From contig NZ_JADKYP010000026.1 in NCBI RefSeq assembly GCF_015354405.1, positions 23,994 to 87,993 of the forward strand: DNA of 64,000 nucleotides, read 5' to 3'. This DNA is from Nocardia sp. BSTN01. GTDB lineage: Bacteria; Actinomycetota; Actinomycetes; Mycobacteriales; Mycobacteriaceae. Every line of letters begins with the position of its first letter. Positions within the stretch are counted from its first letter, which is position 1. The notes under the pieces are model-generated. The model was not told the DNA's origin. It was given only the letters and a program-made list of their open reading frames with translations, and did not search any database. Shown here piece after piece: positions 43,632 to 51,857 of the stretch. Made by a program: the position numbers and the translations under genes.

Positions 43632-44641
43632 CCTGTCACTCCTTCCCGGGTGTGAACCGGGTTCGTGCCGAGCAGTTCGGCCAGTACCGGCCCGACCGCG
43701 GCGGCGATGGCATGGTGTCCGGCGTCGCCGGGGTGGATTCCGTCGACGAGATCGCCCGGGCCGACCAGATCACGGCCGCGGATCAGCCGGACCGGACCGG
43801 CGGACTCGTGCAGTTGCCGAGCCGCGGCTTCGATGGCGTCGCGGAGTTCGGCCAGCGTCGCACCCACCGCATTGCGGGACTGCTCGGCTTCGGGCCGCAC
43901 GATCGGGCTGAGGATCAGCAGCGGTGTGCGTGGATGGCCCGCACGCACCGCGGTCACGAAGTCGCGCACGAGCTCGGCCATGTGACCGGCTCCGGTGGGC
44001 AGCACACTCCAGTTGTTGGTGCCGAAGGCCAGCGAGATCACCTCGGCCTCGACCGTGGCCAGATACTGCGCGGCGGCGATCTCACCCCGTGCCGCGCCGG
44101 CGAATCCCAGGTTCCACGCCTCGAGACCGTGCCGGCGCGCGACGATCGCCGGATAGGCCAGTGCCGGATCGGAGACCGACCAGCCCTGGGTGATCGAATC
44201 GCCGTAGGCGAGCCAGCGCGGGCGCGGCGGGGTGGCCTCGATCCGGCCGCCGACCGGAACGAGAGCGGACACGCGCCCGAGGCGAGCCTCGGGAAGATAG
44301 ATCGTGTAGACCGCCCCGTCGCGCTCCAGTGGGACGGTCACCGGGCCACCGGATTCCGGGACCTCGACGACGCCGACGCATCGATCGCCGCGCCAGACGG
44401 TGAGGCGGTCACCGGTGGTGGGCGACGCCAGCGGATGCCGGGATTCGGTGTCGACAACGAGCACGACCGCATCGGCATGGGACACCAATTCCAGATGCAG
44501 ACCCGCGGGCACCTGCGCCGCGTTCCAGGTATCGGCCGGGAGCCGGGAGCGGTCCGCATCCGGCAACCGCGGCTCGTGACCGCGGCCGCCCCGAATGAAA
44601 TCCGCCAGCCCCGCACCCCGGACGAACCAGTTGCCGGTCAC
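43628..44641 (-). CDS. GDSL/SGNH hydrolase, first gene of six-gene operon (337 aa)
   Basis: The GTG at 44641 (VTGNWFVRGAG) is the best start. Residues 1-165 form a beta-rich N-terminal domain (HLELVSHADAVVLVVD, VTVPLERDGAVYTIYLP). The SGNH part has the Ser block WLAYGDSITQGW, the Gly in NLGFAGAARGE, FGTNNWS with Asn, and DGIHPGDAGHH with Asp and His. It acts as an esterase on small esters or acyl groups. It could cleave the ester formed by the Baeyer-Villiger enzyme two genes downstream. Promoter candidate at 44763-44792. Confidence 0.88.
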   Translation of the reverse strand: MTGNWFVRGAGLADFIRGGRGHEPRLPDADRSRLPADTWNAAQVPAGLHLELVSHADAVVLVVDTESRHPLASPTTGDRLTVWRGDRCVGVVEVPESGGPVTVPLERDGAVYTIYLPEARLGRVSALVPVGGRIEATPPRPRWLAYGDSITQGWSVSDPALAYPAIVARRHGLEAWNLGFAGAARGEIAAAQYLATVEAEVISLAFGTNNWSVLPTGAGHMAELVRDFVTAVRAGHPRTPLLILSPIVRPEAEQSRNAVGATLAELRDAIEAAARQLHESAGPVRLIRGRDLVGPGDLVDGIHPGDAGHHAIAAAVGPVLAELLGTNPVHTREGVTG

Positions 44642-44762
44642 TCGCCCGCCCCGATCCGTGGACCGGCGACCTGTGTCATCGGTTCGCCGCCGCGGCGCCG
44701 GTGGCGCAGGCCAGTGCCGGCACTGGCGACCACGGGCAGATGTAACAGCATTTGAAGACTTT

Positions 44763-44792
44763 CGTTCGAATATAGAGACGTTCGGCTGTAAT
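44763..44792 (-). promoter_or_regulatory. Conserved 30-bp promoter element of the six-gene operon
   Basis: This 30-bp stretch matches 63861-63890 at 24 of 30 positions. In the minus direction it contains a TATATT -10-like box after TCTC. It lies 122 bp before the GDSL gene, as the first element of that operon's upstream region. Confidence 0.45.
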
Positions 44793-44955
44793 CGCGAACA
44801 CACTGAGTGTAGGACCGAACTCGAGTGCGGTCAATCACAGTCGCGCGACCCGTGGCTTCCGGGGCTGCAGACGTCGCATGTTGGATTCATTACTTGACAA
44901 TGAATTCAATAGCGCCGACGATCCGGACTTTGGGATCACAGGAAAGGCAGGACCG

Positions 44956-45777
44956 ATGAAGGACCTCAGCGGCAAGGTGGCCGTCGTAACCGGTGGAGCC
45001 AACGGGATCGGTGAAGCGACCGCGCATGCCCTGGCACGCCGCGGTGCGGCCGTCGCGATCGCGGACAAGGATGCCGAGCGCGCGCCCATAGTGGCCGCAC
45101 AGATCACCGCGGCGGGTGGCAACGCACTGGCAGTGGTCACCGACGTGTCGGACCCGGAGCAGGTGGACGCCCTGATGGCGCGGATCCGCGACCAGTGGGG
45201 CGGCATCGACATCCTGGACAACAACGCCGCCGCGCTCGATCTCACCGCCGAGGACGGCGACATCCTGACCCTGCGGCCCGACACTCTCGCCGGCATGTTG
45301 AACGGCAGTCTGGTCGCTCCGTATCTCATGATCCGGGCAGTACTGCCGGACATGCTCGAGCGCGGCGCCGGCGCGATCGTGAACATCGCCTCGGTGTCGG
45401 GAATGGCCGGTGAACCCGGCCTGACCGCGTACGGCGTCGCCAAGGCGGGTCTGATTCAGCTCACCCGGGCGGTCGCGACGCAGTACGGGAAATCGGGCAT
45501 CCGCTGCAATGCGGTCGCCCCGGCCTTCGTACGAACCCGGCACAACGAGATCTACGCGCCGCCGCGCTTCGGCGCGATCTACAGCCGCAATATGGTCACC
45601 CCCGAGACGGCCACCCCGCAGGACGTCGCCGAGGTGGTCGCGTTCCTGGTCTCCGACGCGGCCCGAATGGTCAGCGGCCATGTCGTTCCCGTCGACGGCG
45701 GGCTCACCGACAGCTCACCGATCAGCGCGGACTACCGGGCATGGATGACGGAAATGGCCGGAGCGCAAGCGGATTGA
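44956..45777 (+). CDS. Short-chain dehydrogenase/reductase (273 aa)
   Basis: The ATG at 44956 (MKDLSGKVAVV) follows GGCAGGACCG. It has VVTGGANGIGEATA, DNNAAAL in the NNAG position, IASVSGMAG and AYGVAKAG with the catalytic Tyr and Lys, and SGHVVPVDGG at the end. It is divergent from the GDSL operon and convergent with the flavin reductase, with a perfect hairpin behind it. A TTGACA at 44896-44901 upstream could be its -35. Likely another alcohol/ketone step of the island. Confidence 0.9.
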   Translation: MKDLSGKVAVVTGGANGIGEATAHALARRGAAVAIADKDAERAPIVAAQITAAGGNALAVVTDVSDPEQVDALMARIRDQWGGIDILDNNAAALDLTAEDGDILTLRPDTLAGMLNGSLVAPYLMIRAVLPDMLERGAGAIVNIASVSGMAGEPGLTAYGVAKAGLIQLTRAVATQYGKSGIRCNAVAPAFVRTRHNEIYAPPRFGAIYSRNMVTPETATPQDVAEVVAFLVSDAARMVSGHVVPVDGGLTDSSPISADYRAWMTEMAGAQAD

Positions 45778-45782
45778 CGCCC

Positions 45783-45813
45783 CTGGGGCTCGCGGATGTT
45801 CCGCGAGCCCCAG
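45783..45813. terminator. Bidirectional hairpin terminator
   Basis: CTGGGGCTCGCGG (45783-45795) pairs perfectly with CCGCGAGCCCCAG (45801-45813) around a five-base loop. It sits six bases after the SDR stop and four before the flavin reductase stop. Confidence 0.85.
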
Positions 45814-45817
45814 CGGC

Positions 45818-46309
45818 TCACGCGGTGAACGTGCCGTACGCGCCGCGGAAGAACACCAGCGGCGCCACGTCGGATGCCGCCTCCAGGTCCGTCACTTCGG
45901 CGACCACGATCGTGTGATCGCCCGCATCGTGCTCTTGAAGCACCCGGCACCCGATCCACGCCACCGCTTCCTCGATCCCCGGACCGGCGGCGCGTTCGTG
46001 CCATGCCACGCCGGCGAACCGGTCCGCGCCCGGGCGCGCGAAGGCTCGGCAGACCTGTTCGTGGTGGCCCGCCATGACGTTCACACAGAATTCGCCGACG
46101 GCGCGCAAGGCGGGCCAGGTGGAAGACGACTTGGCCGGGCATATCAGCAGCAGCGGCGGGTCGAGCGATACCGAGGTCACCGAATTCACCACCATGCCGA
46201 TCGGCCCCTCGGGTCCGTGGGCGGTGACGGCCGTGACTCCGGTGGGCAGGTGACCGAGTACCCGGCGGAACTCCTGCGGCACAACGGAACTCGGCTGTTG
46301 CTGTCTCAT
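45818..46309 (-). CDS. NAD(P)H:flavin reductase (163 aa)
   Basis: Flavin-reductase-like split-barrel protein: FRRVLGHLPTGVTAVTA, IGMVVNSVTSVSLDPPLLLICP, GEFCVNVMAGHHE and the end HTIVVAEV, FFRGAYGTF. This is the HpaC/HsaB type that supplies reduced flavin to two-component monooxygenases. The only such partner in the window is the ACAD-fold enzyme at 39840-41033. I prefer the second ATG at 46309 because GGGAG lies seven bases before it; the first ATG is at 46315. It is followed in the same direction upstream by the cyclase gene. Confidence 0.92.
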   Translation of the reverse strand: MRQQQPSSVVPQEFRRVLGHLPTGVTAVTAHGPEGPIGMVVNSVTSVSLDPPLLLICPAKSSSTWPALRAVGEFCVNVMAGHHEQVCRAFARPGADRFAGVAWHERAAGPGIEEAVAWIGCRVLQEHDAGDHTIVVAEVTDLEAASDVAPLVFFRGAYGTFTA

Positions 46310-46370
46310 TCTCATACTCCCTGTTCGATCCGGCCGGACGCCGGCGGTGGCGTGTGGTCACGCAAAGACC

Positions 46371-47291
46371 TCATGTGATCAGCACGGGGTTGACCGGACT
46401 TCCGCTGCCGCCCGCGATAACGAGCGGCGCCACGACGAGCATGCCGGTGGCGACTCCGGCCTCGACGGGTCCGCGCAGGTCGAGCAGTTCCAGCAGCGGG
46501 ATCCCCCGATGGACGATGAGCTCGACGTGCAGTTCGATGAATCCGGCCTCCGCGCCGAGCACCTCGACCGCGGTGTTGTCCGCGCCCACGGCGGCGACGT
46601 CACGGTCGACGAGAAGGCCGGCGCCGCTGCGGCCCAGCCCCGGCTGCCGGTCCAGCGAGACCGATACCCCGGCCTCGGCCTGCTCCAGGAAGTGCCGGAG
46701 CCAGCCGGTGTGCAACAACACGACATCACCCGCCTCGACAGTCACCCCGTGGTGCGCTTCCGCGCGCTCGATCATCTCGGCCGTGACCGCCTGCCCCGGT
46801 TCGAGGCAACGCACACCCGTCGCCCCGGCCACATCGAGCACCACCGCGCGGCCGACGAGGCCGCCGACCTTGTCGATGCCACACCGGGCCGCCCCGTCCG
46901 ACGGCGTGAAACTGCTACTGGGAAAGCCGTTGTAGAGCTTTCCCTCGGCGAACACATGACACAGCGCGTCCATGTGCGTGCCGTTGTGTGTCGCGGATAC
47001 CAGGAGGTCGGCATTGGCGCCGGTGCCCGCCGGGGCACCGGCGCCCTCCCATCGGTGCGCGTCGTGCTCGTTGGTCAACGTGAGCCGATACGGTGCGCCG
47101 CGGTAGTCGTAGATGGGCACGCCGGTGCGCTGGATCGGCAGTCCGAGGGGATACACGGCCCCGGTGCGCACGCCGCGAGCGGCGGCGACGACGCGATCCG
47201 GCGTCAGCAGATTGAGCGCGCCTCGTTCGTCCTCGGGGCCCCAGCGTCCCCACGCCGTCGCCGACCGATGCGATCCGGATTGTGCGCTCAT
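46371..47291 (-). CDS. Cyclase / kynurenine-formamidase-like metal hydrolase (306 aa)
   Basis: Starting at 47291 (MSAQSGSHRSATAWG), the protein has the cyclase-family N-terminus WGPEDERGALNLLTPDRV and the metal motif SATHNGTHMDALCH (HxGTHxDxxxH). Further signatures are GDVVLLHTGWLRHF and the late ELHVELIVHRGIP. The family hydrolyses amides, lactones or cyclic diketones. It could open a ring or lactone made by the monooxygenases. GAGGAG lies 13 bases before the ATG. It runs toward the flavin reductase with 61 bases between. Confidence 0.88.
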   Translation of the reverse strand: MSAQSGSHRSATAWGRWGPEDERGALNLLTPDRVVAAARGVRTGAVYPLGLPIQRTGVPIYDYRGAPYRLTLTNEHDAHRWEGAGAPAGTGANADLLVSATHNGTHMDALCHVFAEGKLYNGFPSSSFTPSDGAARCGIDKVGGLVGRAVVLDVAGATGVRCLEPGQAVTAEMIERAEAHHGVTVEAGDVVLLHTGWLRHFLEQAEAGVSVSLDRQPGLGRSGAGLLVDRDVAAVGADNTAVEVLGAEAGFIELHVELIVHRGIPLLELLDLRGPVEAGVATGMLVVAPLVIAGGSGSPVNPVLIT

Positions 47292-47691
47292 ACCTGCTGC
47301 GCTCCTCAGTCCTGCCACGGTAGCCGCACTGCTCGCCGACCATCCGAGCCGGCGCGGCCACATCGTTTCGATGATCATCCACCAGCGGCTATCGGCGACC
47401 ACTTCGCTTGCCGTCTGTATATATAGATGACCGTTTGATAATATGAACAACGTAACTATGGGCTCCGACACAGTCAAGCCCGCGAACCTCGTTGACTTCC
47501 CCCGGAACCGTGGCTAGCGTGCCAGCATTCGAGACAACTGTTCGCATACTCGTACGCGGCATATGTCACCTCGGCGGCCGCCCGCCGACGGTCGCCCTCG
47601 AACCATTCGGGACGCCCGGCCGCCTCCGCTCGCCGGGGATCCCGGGATCACCGCCCGCACATCACATTTCGCACATCCGGAGGTATGACAC
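47292..47691. other. 400-bp divergent region, AT-rich core
   Basis: The region lies between the cyclase (minus) and the DUF35 gene (plus). 47410-47460 is AT-rich (TATATATAGATG and TTTGATAATATG) and likely holds promoters for both directions. No palindrome of the island type with a good score was found. No gene seen. Confidence 0.4.
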
Positions 47692-48105
47692 GTGCCGAGA
47701 CAATCGCCGATTCCGGAGCCCCTCGACCGGGAGTTCTACGCCGCGGCGAACGACGAGCGACTCGTCCTGCAACATTGCGCGCGATGCGACCGGTGGCAGT
47801 ATCCACCCGAACCGGTCTGCGCCGAATGCGCGCGGGCCGACACGCTCGCGTGGCGCGAGACCGACGGCCGCGGCACGATTCACTCCTTCGCGGTCATCCA
47901 CGACACACAGGTCGCCTCGTTGCGACCGGATCTGCCCTACACGGTGGCGGTGATCGGTCTCGACGCCTGCCCCGGAATCGTCATGCTCTCCCAGCTGCCC
48001 GGGACCGAGTCGGATGACGTCCGGATCGGCCGACCGGTGCGGCTGACCTTTCTCACCACCGAAGCGACCGGCCAGAAGGTGCCGGAATGGGAGGTGGTCG
48101 CGTGA
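47692..48105 (+). CDS. DUF35/OB-fold zinc-ribbon protein (137 aa)
   Basis: The GTG at 47692 follows CGGAGGT. The rubredoxin-like ribbon is CARCDRWQYPPEPVCAEC (two CxxC pairs) and the rest is an OB-fold (GRGTIHSFAVIHD, IGRPVRLTFL). DUF35 proteins partner thiolase-like enzymes and position the acyl-CoA, as ChsH2 does with the Ltp2 aldolase in steroid side-chain loss. Its stop overlaps the next gene's GTG as GTGA, so the two are made together. Confidence 0.9.
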   Translation: MPRQSPIPEPLDREFYAAANDERLVLQHCARCDRWQYPPEPVCAECARADTLAWRETDGRGTIHSFAVIHDTQVASLRPDLPYTVAVIGLDACPGIVMLSQLPGTESDDVRIGRPVRLTFLTTEATGQKVPEWEVVA

Positions 48106-49466
48106 GCGCGACGCCGCAGGTCCGCGAATCCGCCGCCGGCCTCTATCGAATCAGCGACGCGGAACCGTGGCCCTATCGCGGACAGGTCGCCGCGGTCGGC
48201 ATCGGGCACTCCCCCACCCTGCGACGCTGGGATGGTGATCCGGAGACTTGCATCGGGGCGTGGACGATCCGCGCGATCCGCGAGGCCATCGCGGATGCCG
48301 GCGTCGCACCCGGTGAGGTCGACCTGATCGTGCTGGATCGCAAGACGACCGGCGGCGGATCGCCGTGGCCGGCCGGAACACCGGTACCCCCGGAGATCGC
48401 GGCTCGATTCCACACCACCGACGATCCCCTCGACGGGGTCGCCCAGCTCAGCCCGGAATGGCTGCTGCGCAATATGCCGGAGCTGACCGGCGTCGAGCTG
48501 GTGATCGTGTCCTCGATGTGCATGTCCATGGTGCTGGCGGCCGCGATCGAAGCGGTCGGGCGAGGACTCGGTACCACCTGCGTCGCAGTGAAGGCGTGGC
48601 ACAACTTTCCCGGCCGGTACGGCGTTCGCGGCGCCAACTCCGAGCCGACGGTGACCGGGCCGGGCAAATACGGGACCGCCGTGGCGGGCGCCAACTCGTT
48701 CAACACCGCGGCGCAATTCCGCCGATATCTCCACAAGTACGGCAAGACCCGCGACATGATGGCGCCGTTCGTGGTGAACTCCCGCGCCAACGGCCTGCTC
48801 ATGCCCGAGGGCTACTGGGCCCAGCACGACCCGAAGCCGATCACGGTCGAGCAGTACCTGAACGCGAAACCGATCGCGGAGCCCGCGAATCTGCTCGACA
48901 ACGACATCCCGATCCATGCGGCGGCCGCCTATGTGCTCACCACCGCGCACCGCGCGGCCGATCTGCGGCAGCAGCCGGTCTACGTTCTCGGACATGCCGG
49001 TGCCGGCCGGGTCAGCGGCGACCGCTACGACGGGCTCGCGCCGCGCAGCACGGTCGAAACCCTCGAAGAGACAGAAGAGTTCGCCGCGGCGACCGCCCGG
49101 CGGGTGTATCGATCGGCCGGGGTCACCGCTCGCGAGCTGTCGTTCGAGAACTGCTACGACGGATTCAGTTTCCTGCATCCGTTCCATATCGAGGGTTTCG
49201 GTTATGCCGGAATCGGACGCGGCGAGGCGCTCGATCTCTACCAGACCGACATCAGCATCGCCGGACCGCATCCGGTCTCGCCCAGCGGAGGCAATATCGG
49301 GGGCGGGCGAACCCGCTGGTGGGCGCATACCGACTCGATCCAGCAGATCCAGCGCCGCGCCGGAGCCCGTCAGATCTCGGTGCCCGCGAATGTGGGCCTC
49401 TCCGGGGGCTTCATGCCGTACTGGAGCAACTTCGTGGTCTGGAGCTCGACGCCCGACGGACCGTGA
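48102..49466 (+). CDS. Thiolase-superfamily (SCP-x/Ltp2-like) enzyme (454 aa)
   Basis: It starts at the GTG overlapping the DUF35 stop. The thiolase-like core is VAAVGIGHSPT, AIREAIADAGVAPGEVDLI, and the nucleophile area VIVSSMCMSMVLAAAIEA, where a Cys is available but in an unusual M-C-M-S-M setting. The C-terminal part is FENCYDGFSFLHPFHIEGFG and HPVSPSGGNIGGGRTRW. With a DUF35 partner, the closest known logic is the Ltp2-ChsH2 retro-aldolase. A thiolytic or aldolytic C-C cleavage is likely. Substrate unknown. Confidence 0.85.
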   Translation: MSATPQVRESAAGLYRISDAEPWPYRGQVAAVGIGHSPTLRRWDGDPETCIGAWTIRAIREAIADAGVAPGEVDLIVLDRKTTGGGSPWPAGTPVPPEIAARFHTTDDPLDGVAQLSPEWLLRNMPELTGVELVIVSSMCMSMVLAAAIEAVGRGLGTTCVAVKAWHNFPGRYGVRGANSEPTVTGPGKYGTAVAGANSFNTAAQFRRYLHKYGKTRDMMAPFVVNSRANGLLMPEGYWAQHDPKPITVEQYLNAKPIAEPANLLDNDIPIHAAAAYVLTTAHRAADLRQQPVYVLGHAGAGRVSGDRYDGLAPRSTVETLEETEEFAAATARRVYRSAGVTARELSFENCYDGFSFLHPFHIEGFGYAGIGRGEALDLYQTDISIAGPHPVSPSGGNIGGGRTRWWAHTDSIQQIQRRAGARQISVPANVGLSGGFMPYWSNFVVWSSTPDGP

Positions 49467-49529
49467 AACGGCCCGGCACCGCCCGGTCGGTGCAGCCACG
49501 CCAGCGCTCGGCATGGTACGAAATGCGAC

Positions 49530-50264
49530 ATGGATGAGCCGTTGGTCGAGGGCGAAGGCGTCCCGTTCGTGGTCGAGCGCGCGTCGGGAGAGAAGGTCGC
49601 GCGCCAGATCGCCAGGGCGATCGTGCGCGATATCGTGCACCAAGGCCTGGGGGAGGGTGCGCCACTGCCGCCGGAGACCGTCATGCTCAATACCTACGGG
49701 GTGGGACGTCCGACGTTGCGCGAAGCCCTGCGGATCCTGGAAATGAACGGCCTCTTGACGATCAAACCCGGGCGCAGCGGCGGTCCGCGGGTGCGGCGCA
49801 GCGATACTCAGGATCTCGCCCGCCTGCTGGCATTGCATTTCGGATCTCGCCGAGTGACCTACGCCGAAATCACGGCCGCACGAGAGGCGATCGAACCCAC
49901 GCTCGCGCGGCTGGCAGCGCTCAATGCCACCGAAACCGAACGCCAGCAACTGGCCGAGCTTCTGCATCGGTCGGTCGACTCGTCTACCGGCTCGCTCGCC
50001 GAAAGTCAGCAGTTCCACCGCAGCGTCGCCATCATCAGCCACGATGCGGTCCTCGGCCCGCTCAGTATGTCGCTGCAACTGATCCTCGAGCCGCTGCGGG
50101 TCGATCCGGCACAGCAGTGGTCCGTCCTGATGGCCGAACACATCCCGATCGGGGAGGCGATCATTCGTGGCGCCGCCGACGAGGCAGCGCGACTGATGGC
50201 ACGCCACATGCGGCACTATCCGGCGCTCGTGGAAACCGCGAATCAGATCGTGGACTGGGACTGA
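49530..50264 (+). CDS. GntR regulator of the FadR subfamily (244 aa)
   Basis: The wHTH is LPPETVMLNTYGVGRPTLREALRILEMNGLLTIKPGRSGG in two blocks, followed by a helical FCD effector domain (TYAEITAAREAIEPTLARL, HRSVAIISHDAVL). FCD members usually sense organic acids or acyl-CoA. It follows the thiolase gene in the same direction by 63 bases, so it may report the state of this pathway. It is convergent with the IclR-type gene, with 28 bases between. Confidence 0.92.
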   Translation: MDEPLVEGEGVPFVVERASGEKVARQIARAIVRDIVHQGLGEGAPLPPETVMLNTYGVGRPTLREALRILEMNGLLTIKPGRSGGPRVRRSDTQDLARLLALHFGSRRVTYAEITAAREAIEPTLARLAALNATETERQQLAELLHRSVDSSTGSLAESQQFHRSVAIISHDAVLGPLSMSLQLILEPLRVDPAQQWSVLMAEHIPIGEAIIRGAADEAARLMARHMRHYPALVETANQIVDWD

Positions 50265-50292
50265 TCCTTCGAAGGGCCGGCCCGCCACGACG

Positions 50293-51216
50293 TCAGAGCG
50301 TCGGCGCGCGCCCGCCGGAGGCAACGGTCATGTGCGCGGTGAGGTTCGTGAGGCGACGGACGACATCATCGACATCGATGGTCACACTGTCTCCCAAATG
50401 CACCGTGACCGTCAGCTCCACCTCGCCGGCCGAGTCGAAGACCGGGGCCGAGACGAACCCCGCCGAACCCTGGTTCTCGCCCGGATCGCCCATATACGAG
50501 GCCAAGTCCGCATCGCGGATCCGTTCCTCCACCCACCGTCGCGAATGCGACGCATCCGACGACTCGATCTCCCGCACGGTACTGGCCAGATCGCGCCACA
50601 GTGGGCTGTCACCGCCCGCCACGTATCCGAGCGAGCGTGCCTGCGCGAGCGCCTTGCGGAAGACCTGACGCGCCTGCTCGCCACTGTGCGGCAGAGAATC
50701 CAGCCACGCGTCGATGACCTCGTCGGTGGACCATGCGTAGAACGTCGCACCGACCGGCGGCAACAGCGGAATACGTTGTCCCGCACGCGACATCGCGCTG
50801 AAGACGCTCGCCGGGCCGTAATGGGCCAGATGCAGGATCTCCGAACCGGTCCGGATGCTGACCACCACCGGGACGCCGAGATCATCGGCCAGCGCATGGA
50901 GTTCGGTGCGCGCCACGTCGAGCGGCCGGAACCGCTGCTCGGCGACCAGTCCGAGCGGAATGAGCGCCGGTCCCAGCTGGATCCGGCCGCTCACCGCCCC
51001 GCGGGTCAGGTACTCCTGTTCGACGAGCGTCGTCACGATGGTGTGGCATGTCGCCTTGTTGAGCCCGACGCGGCGAGCCAGATCGGAGATCGTGAATTCC
51101 TCGTCCGGATGCAACGCCAGATAATCGAGCACGCGCATCACGCGCATCACCGGCGGACTCGCCACCTTCAGCCCTTTCCGGCCCGTTCGCACCGACCTGA
51201 TTCGAAAGACATTCAC
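50293..51216 (-). CDS. IclR family regulator (307 aa)
   Basis: N-terminal wHTH: MRVMRVLDYLALHPDEEFTISDLARRVGLNKATCHTIVTTL, in consecutive pieces, typical IclR. The C-terminal GAF-like effector domain contains GVPVVVSIRTGSEILHLAHYG and GATFYAWS. The start at 51216 (MNVFRIRSVR) is followed by a basic tail before the HTH. The palindrome TCGAATATTCGA lies 69 bp before the start, a likely control site. The regulator may act on the neighbouring catabolic genes. Confidence 0.9.
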   Translation of the reverse strand: MNVFRIRSVRTGRKGLKVASPPVMRVMRVLDYLALHPDEEFTISDLARRVGLNKATCHTIVTTLVEQEYLTRGAVSGRIQLGPALIPLGLVAEQRFRPLDVARTELHALADDLGVPVVVSIRTGSEILHLAHYGPASVFSAMSRAGQRIPLLPPVGATFYAWSTDEVIDAWLDSLPHSGEQARQVFRKALAQARSLGYVAGGDSPLWRDLASTVREIESSDASHSRRWVEERIRDADLASYMGDPGENQGSAGFVSAPVFDSAGEVELTVTVHLGDSVTIDVDDVVRRLTNLTAHMTVASGGRAPTL

Positions 51217-51284
51217 CGCCCGCCCCCGGGGTATGGGCGACGGCGCCCGTTCTCGCGACCCCTTCTCTTATTTTAGACGATCAA

Positions 51285-51296
51285 TCGAATATTCGA
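51285..51296. repeat. Second copy of palindrome TCGAATATTCGA
   Basis: Identical to 1922-1933. Here it follows a TTATTTTAGACG stretch and lies upstream of the IclR-type gene. Confidence 0.45.
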
Positions 51297-51380
51297 CTGC
51301 CCGCCACCCGGAGGCGACCGGCGCGACAGCGGTACCGCGCCGGCCACCATCGGGCGGCACGTTCGACCGGCGCCGCCGAC

Positions 51381-51527
51381 GCCCTGCGGCAGGCCACCGA
51401 CACCGAGATTCTTCCGACACCCACGGTGAACGGACACGTCGCGCGGATCCTCGGGAAGCTCGGCTTCGGCTCAAGGGTCCGGATCGCACCCCGGGTGACC
51501 GCATCGCGCAGCCAGCCGCGCGGGTGA
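51381..51527 (+). pseudogene. Remnant of a LuxR-type helix-turn-helix
   Basis: In the frame starting at 51381 the DNA reads ALRQATDTEILPTPTVNGHV then ARILGKLGFGSRVRIA and a stop at 51525. This matches the end of a LuxR/NarL HTH (PATVNGHVARILAKLGLRSRVQIA), but no receiver or full HTH lies upstream and the first HTH helix is degraded. The piece overlaps, on the other strand, the C-terminus of the 51471-51857 gene. Confidence 0.5.
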
Positions 51528-51857
51528 GACGCAGGACGAAACCCCTTCGGGTGGAAGGAATTCCACTACGGGCCGGACCTGCACGTTCGACAGCTGGGTG
51601 ATCCCCAGCAGACGCTGCACGATCTGCGGCGAATCCGCCGCGAACACCGCGAACCAGCCCTGCGGCTCCGGCAGGTAGAAACCACGGAGGTAGATGATGG
51701 GTTCCCCCGCCGCCGACATCCGCGTACTGACGGTGACGATCGCCGCGTGCAGAGCGTCAACCTCGCTCCGCGTCATCCGGCGCCGCCGTTCCTCGGCCAC
51801 GAACAGCGCCGAGGGGCGCAGCGGGCTCCTCCCCGCCGCGCCGGCGTCCGGATTCAC
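51471..51857 (-). CDS. Small protein coupled to DoxX gene (128 aa)
   Basis: The GTG at 51857 overlaps the DoxX stop as GTGA. The recognisable part is ALFVAEERRRRMTRSEVDAL then GEPIIYLRGFYLPEPQGWFA and SPQIVQRLLGITQLSNVQVRP, which resembles short ferredoxin-fold, muconolactone-isomerase- or DUF4242-like proteins. The last 25 residues lie over the LuxR remnant on the other strand and may be an acquired tail. Function unknown. Confidence 0.6.
   Translation of the reverse strand: MNPDAGAAGRSPLRPSALFVAEERRRRMTRSEVDALHAAIVTVSTRMSAAGEPIIYLRGFYLPEPQGWFAVFAADSPQIVQRLLGITQLSNVQVRPVVEFLPPEGVSSCVSPARLAARCGHPGCDPDP

Noticed and set aside
44638-44838. 66-codon frame ending GTGA at the GDSL start
   Set aside because: It overlaps the GDSL start, but its composition is promoter-like, it includes the conserved 30-bp element, and there is no family feature. 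It may at most be a leader peptide.
47937-50324. A 795-codon minus-strand open frame
   Set aside because: It lies over the DUF35, thiolase and FadR genes, which have recognisable motifs and coupled starts.
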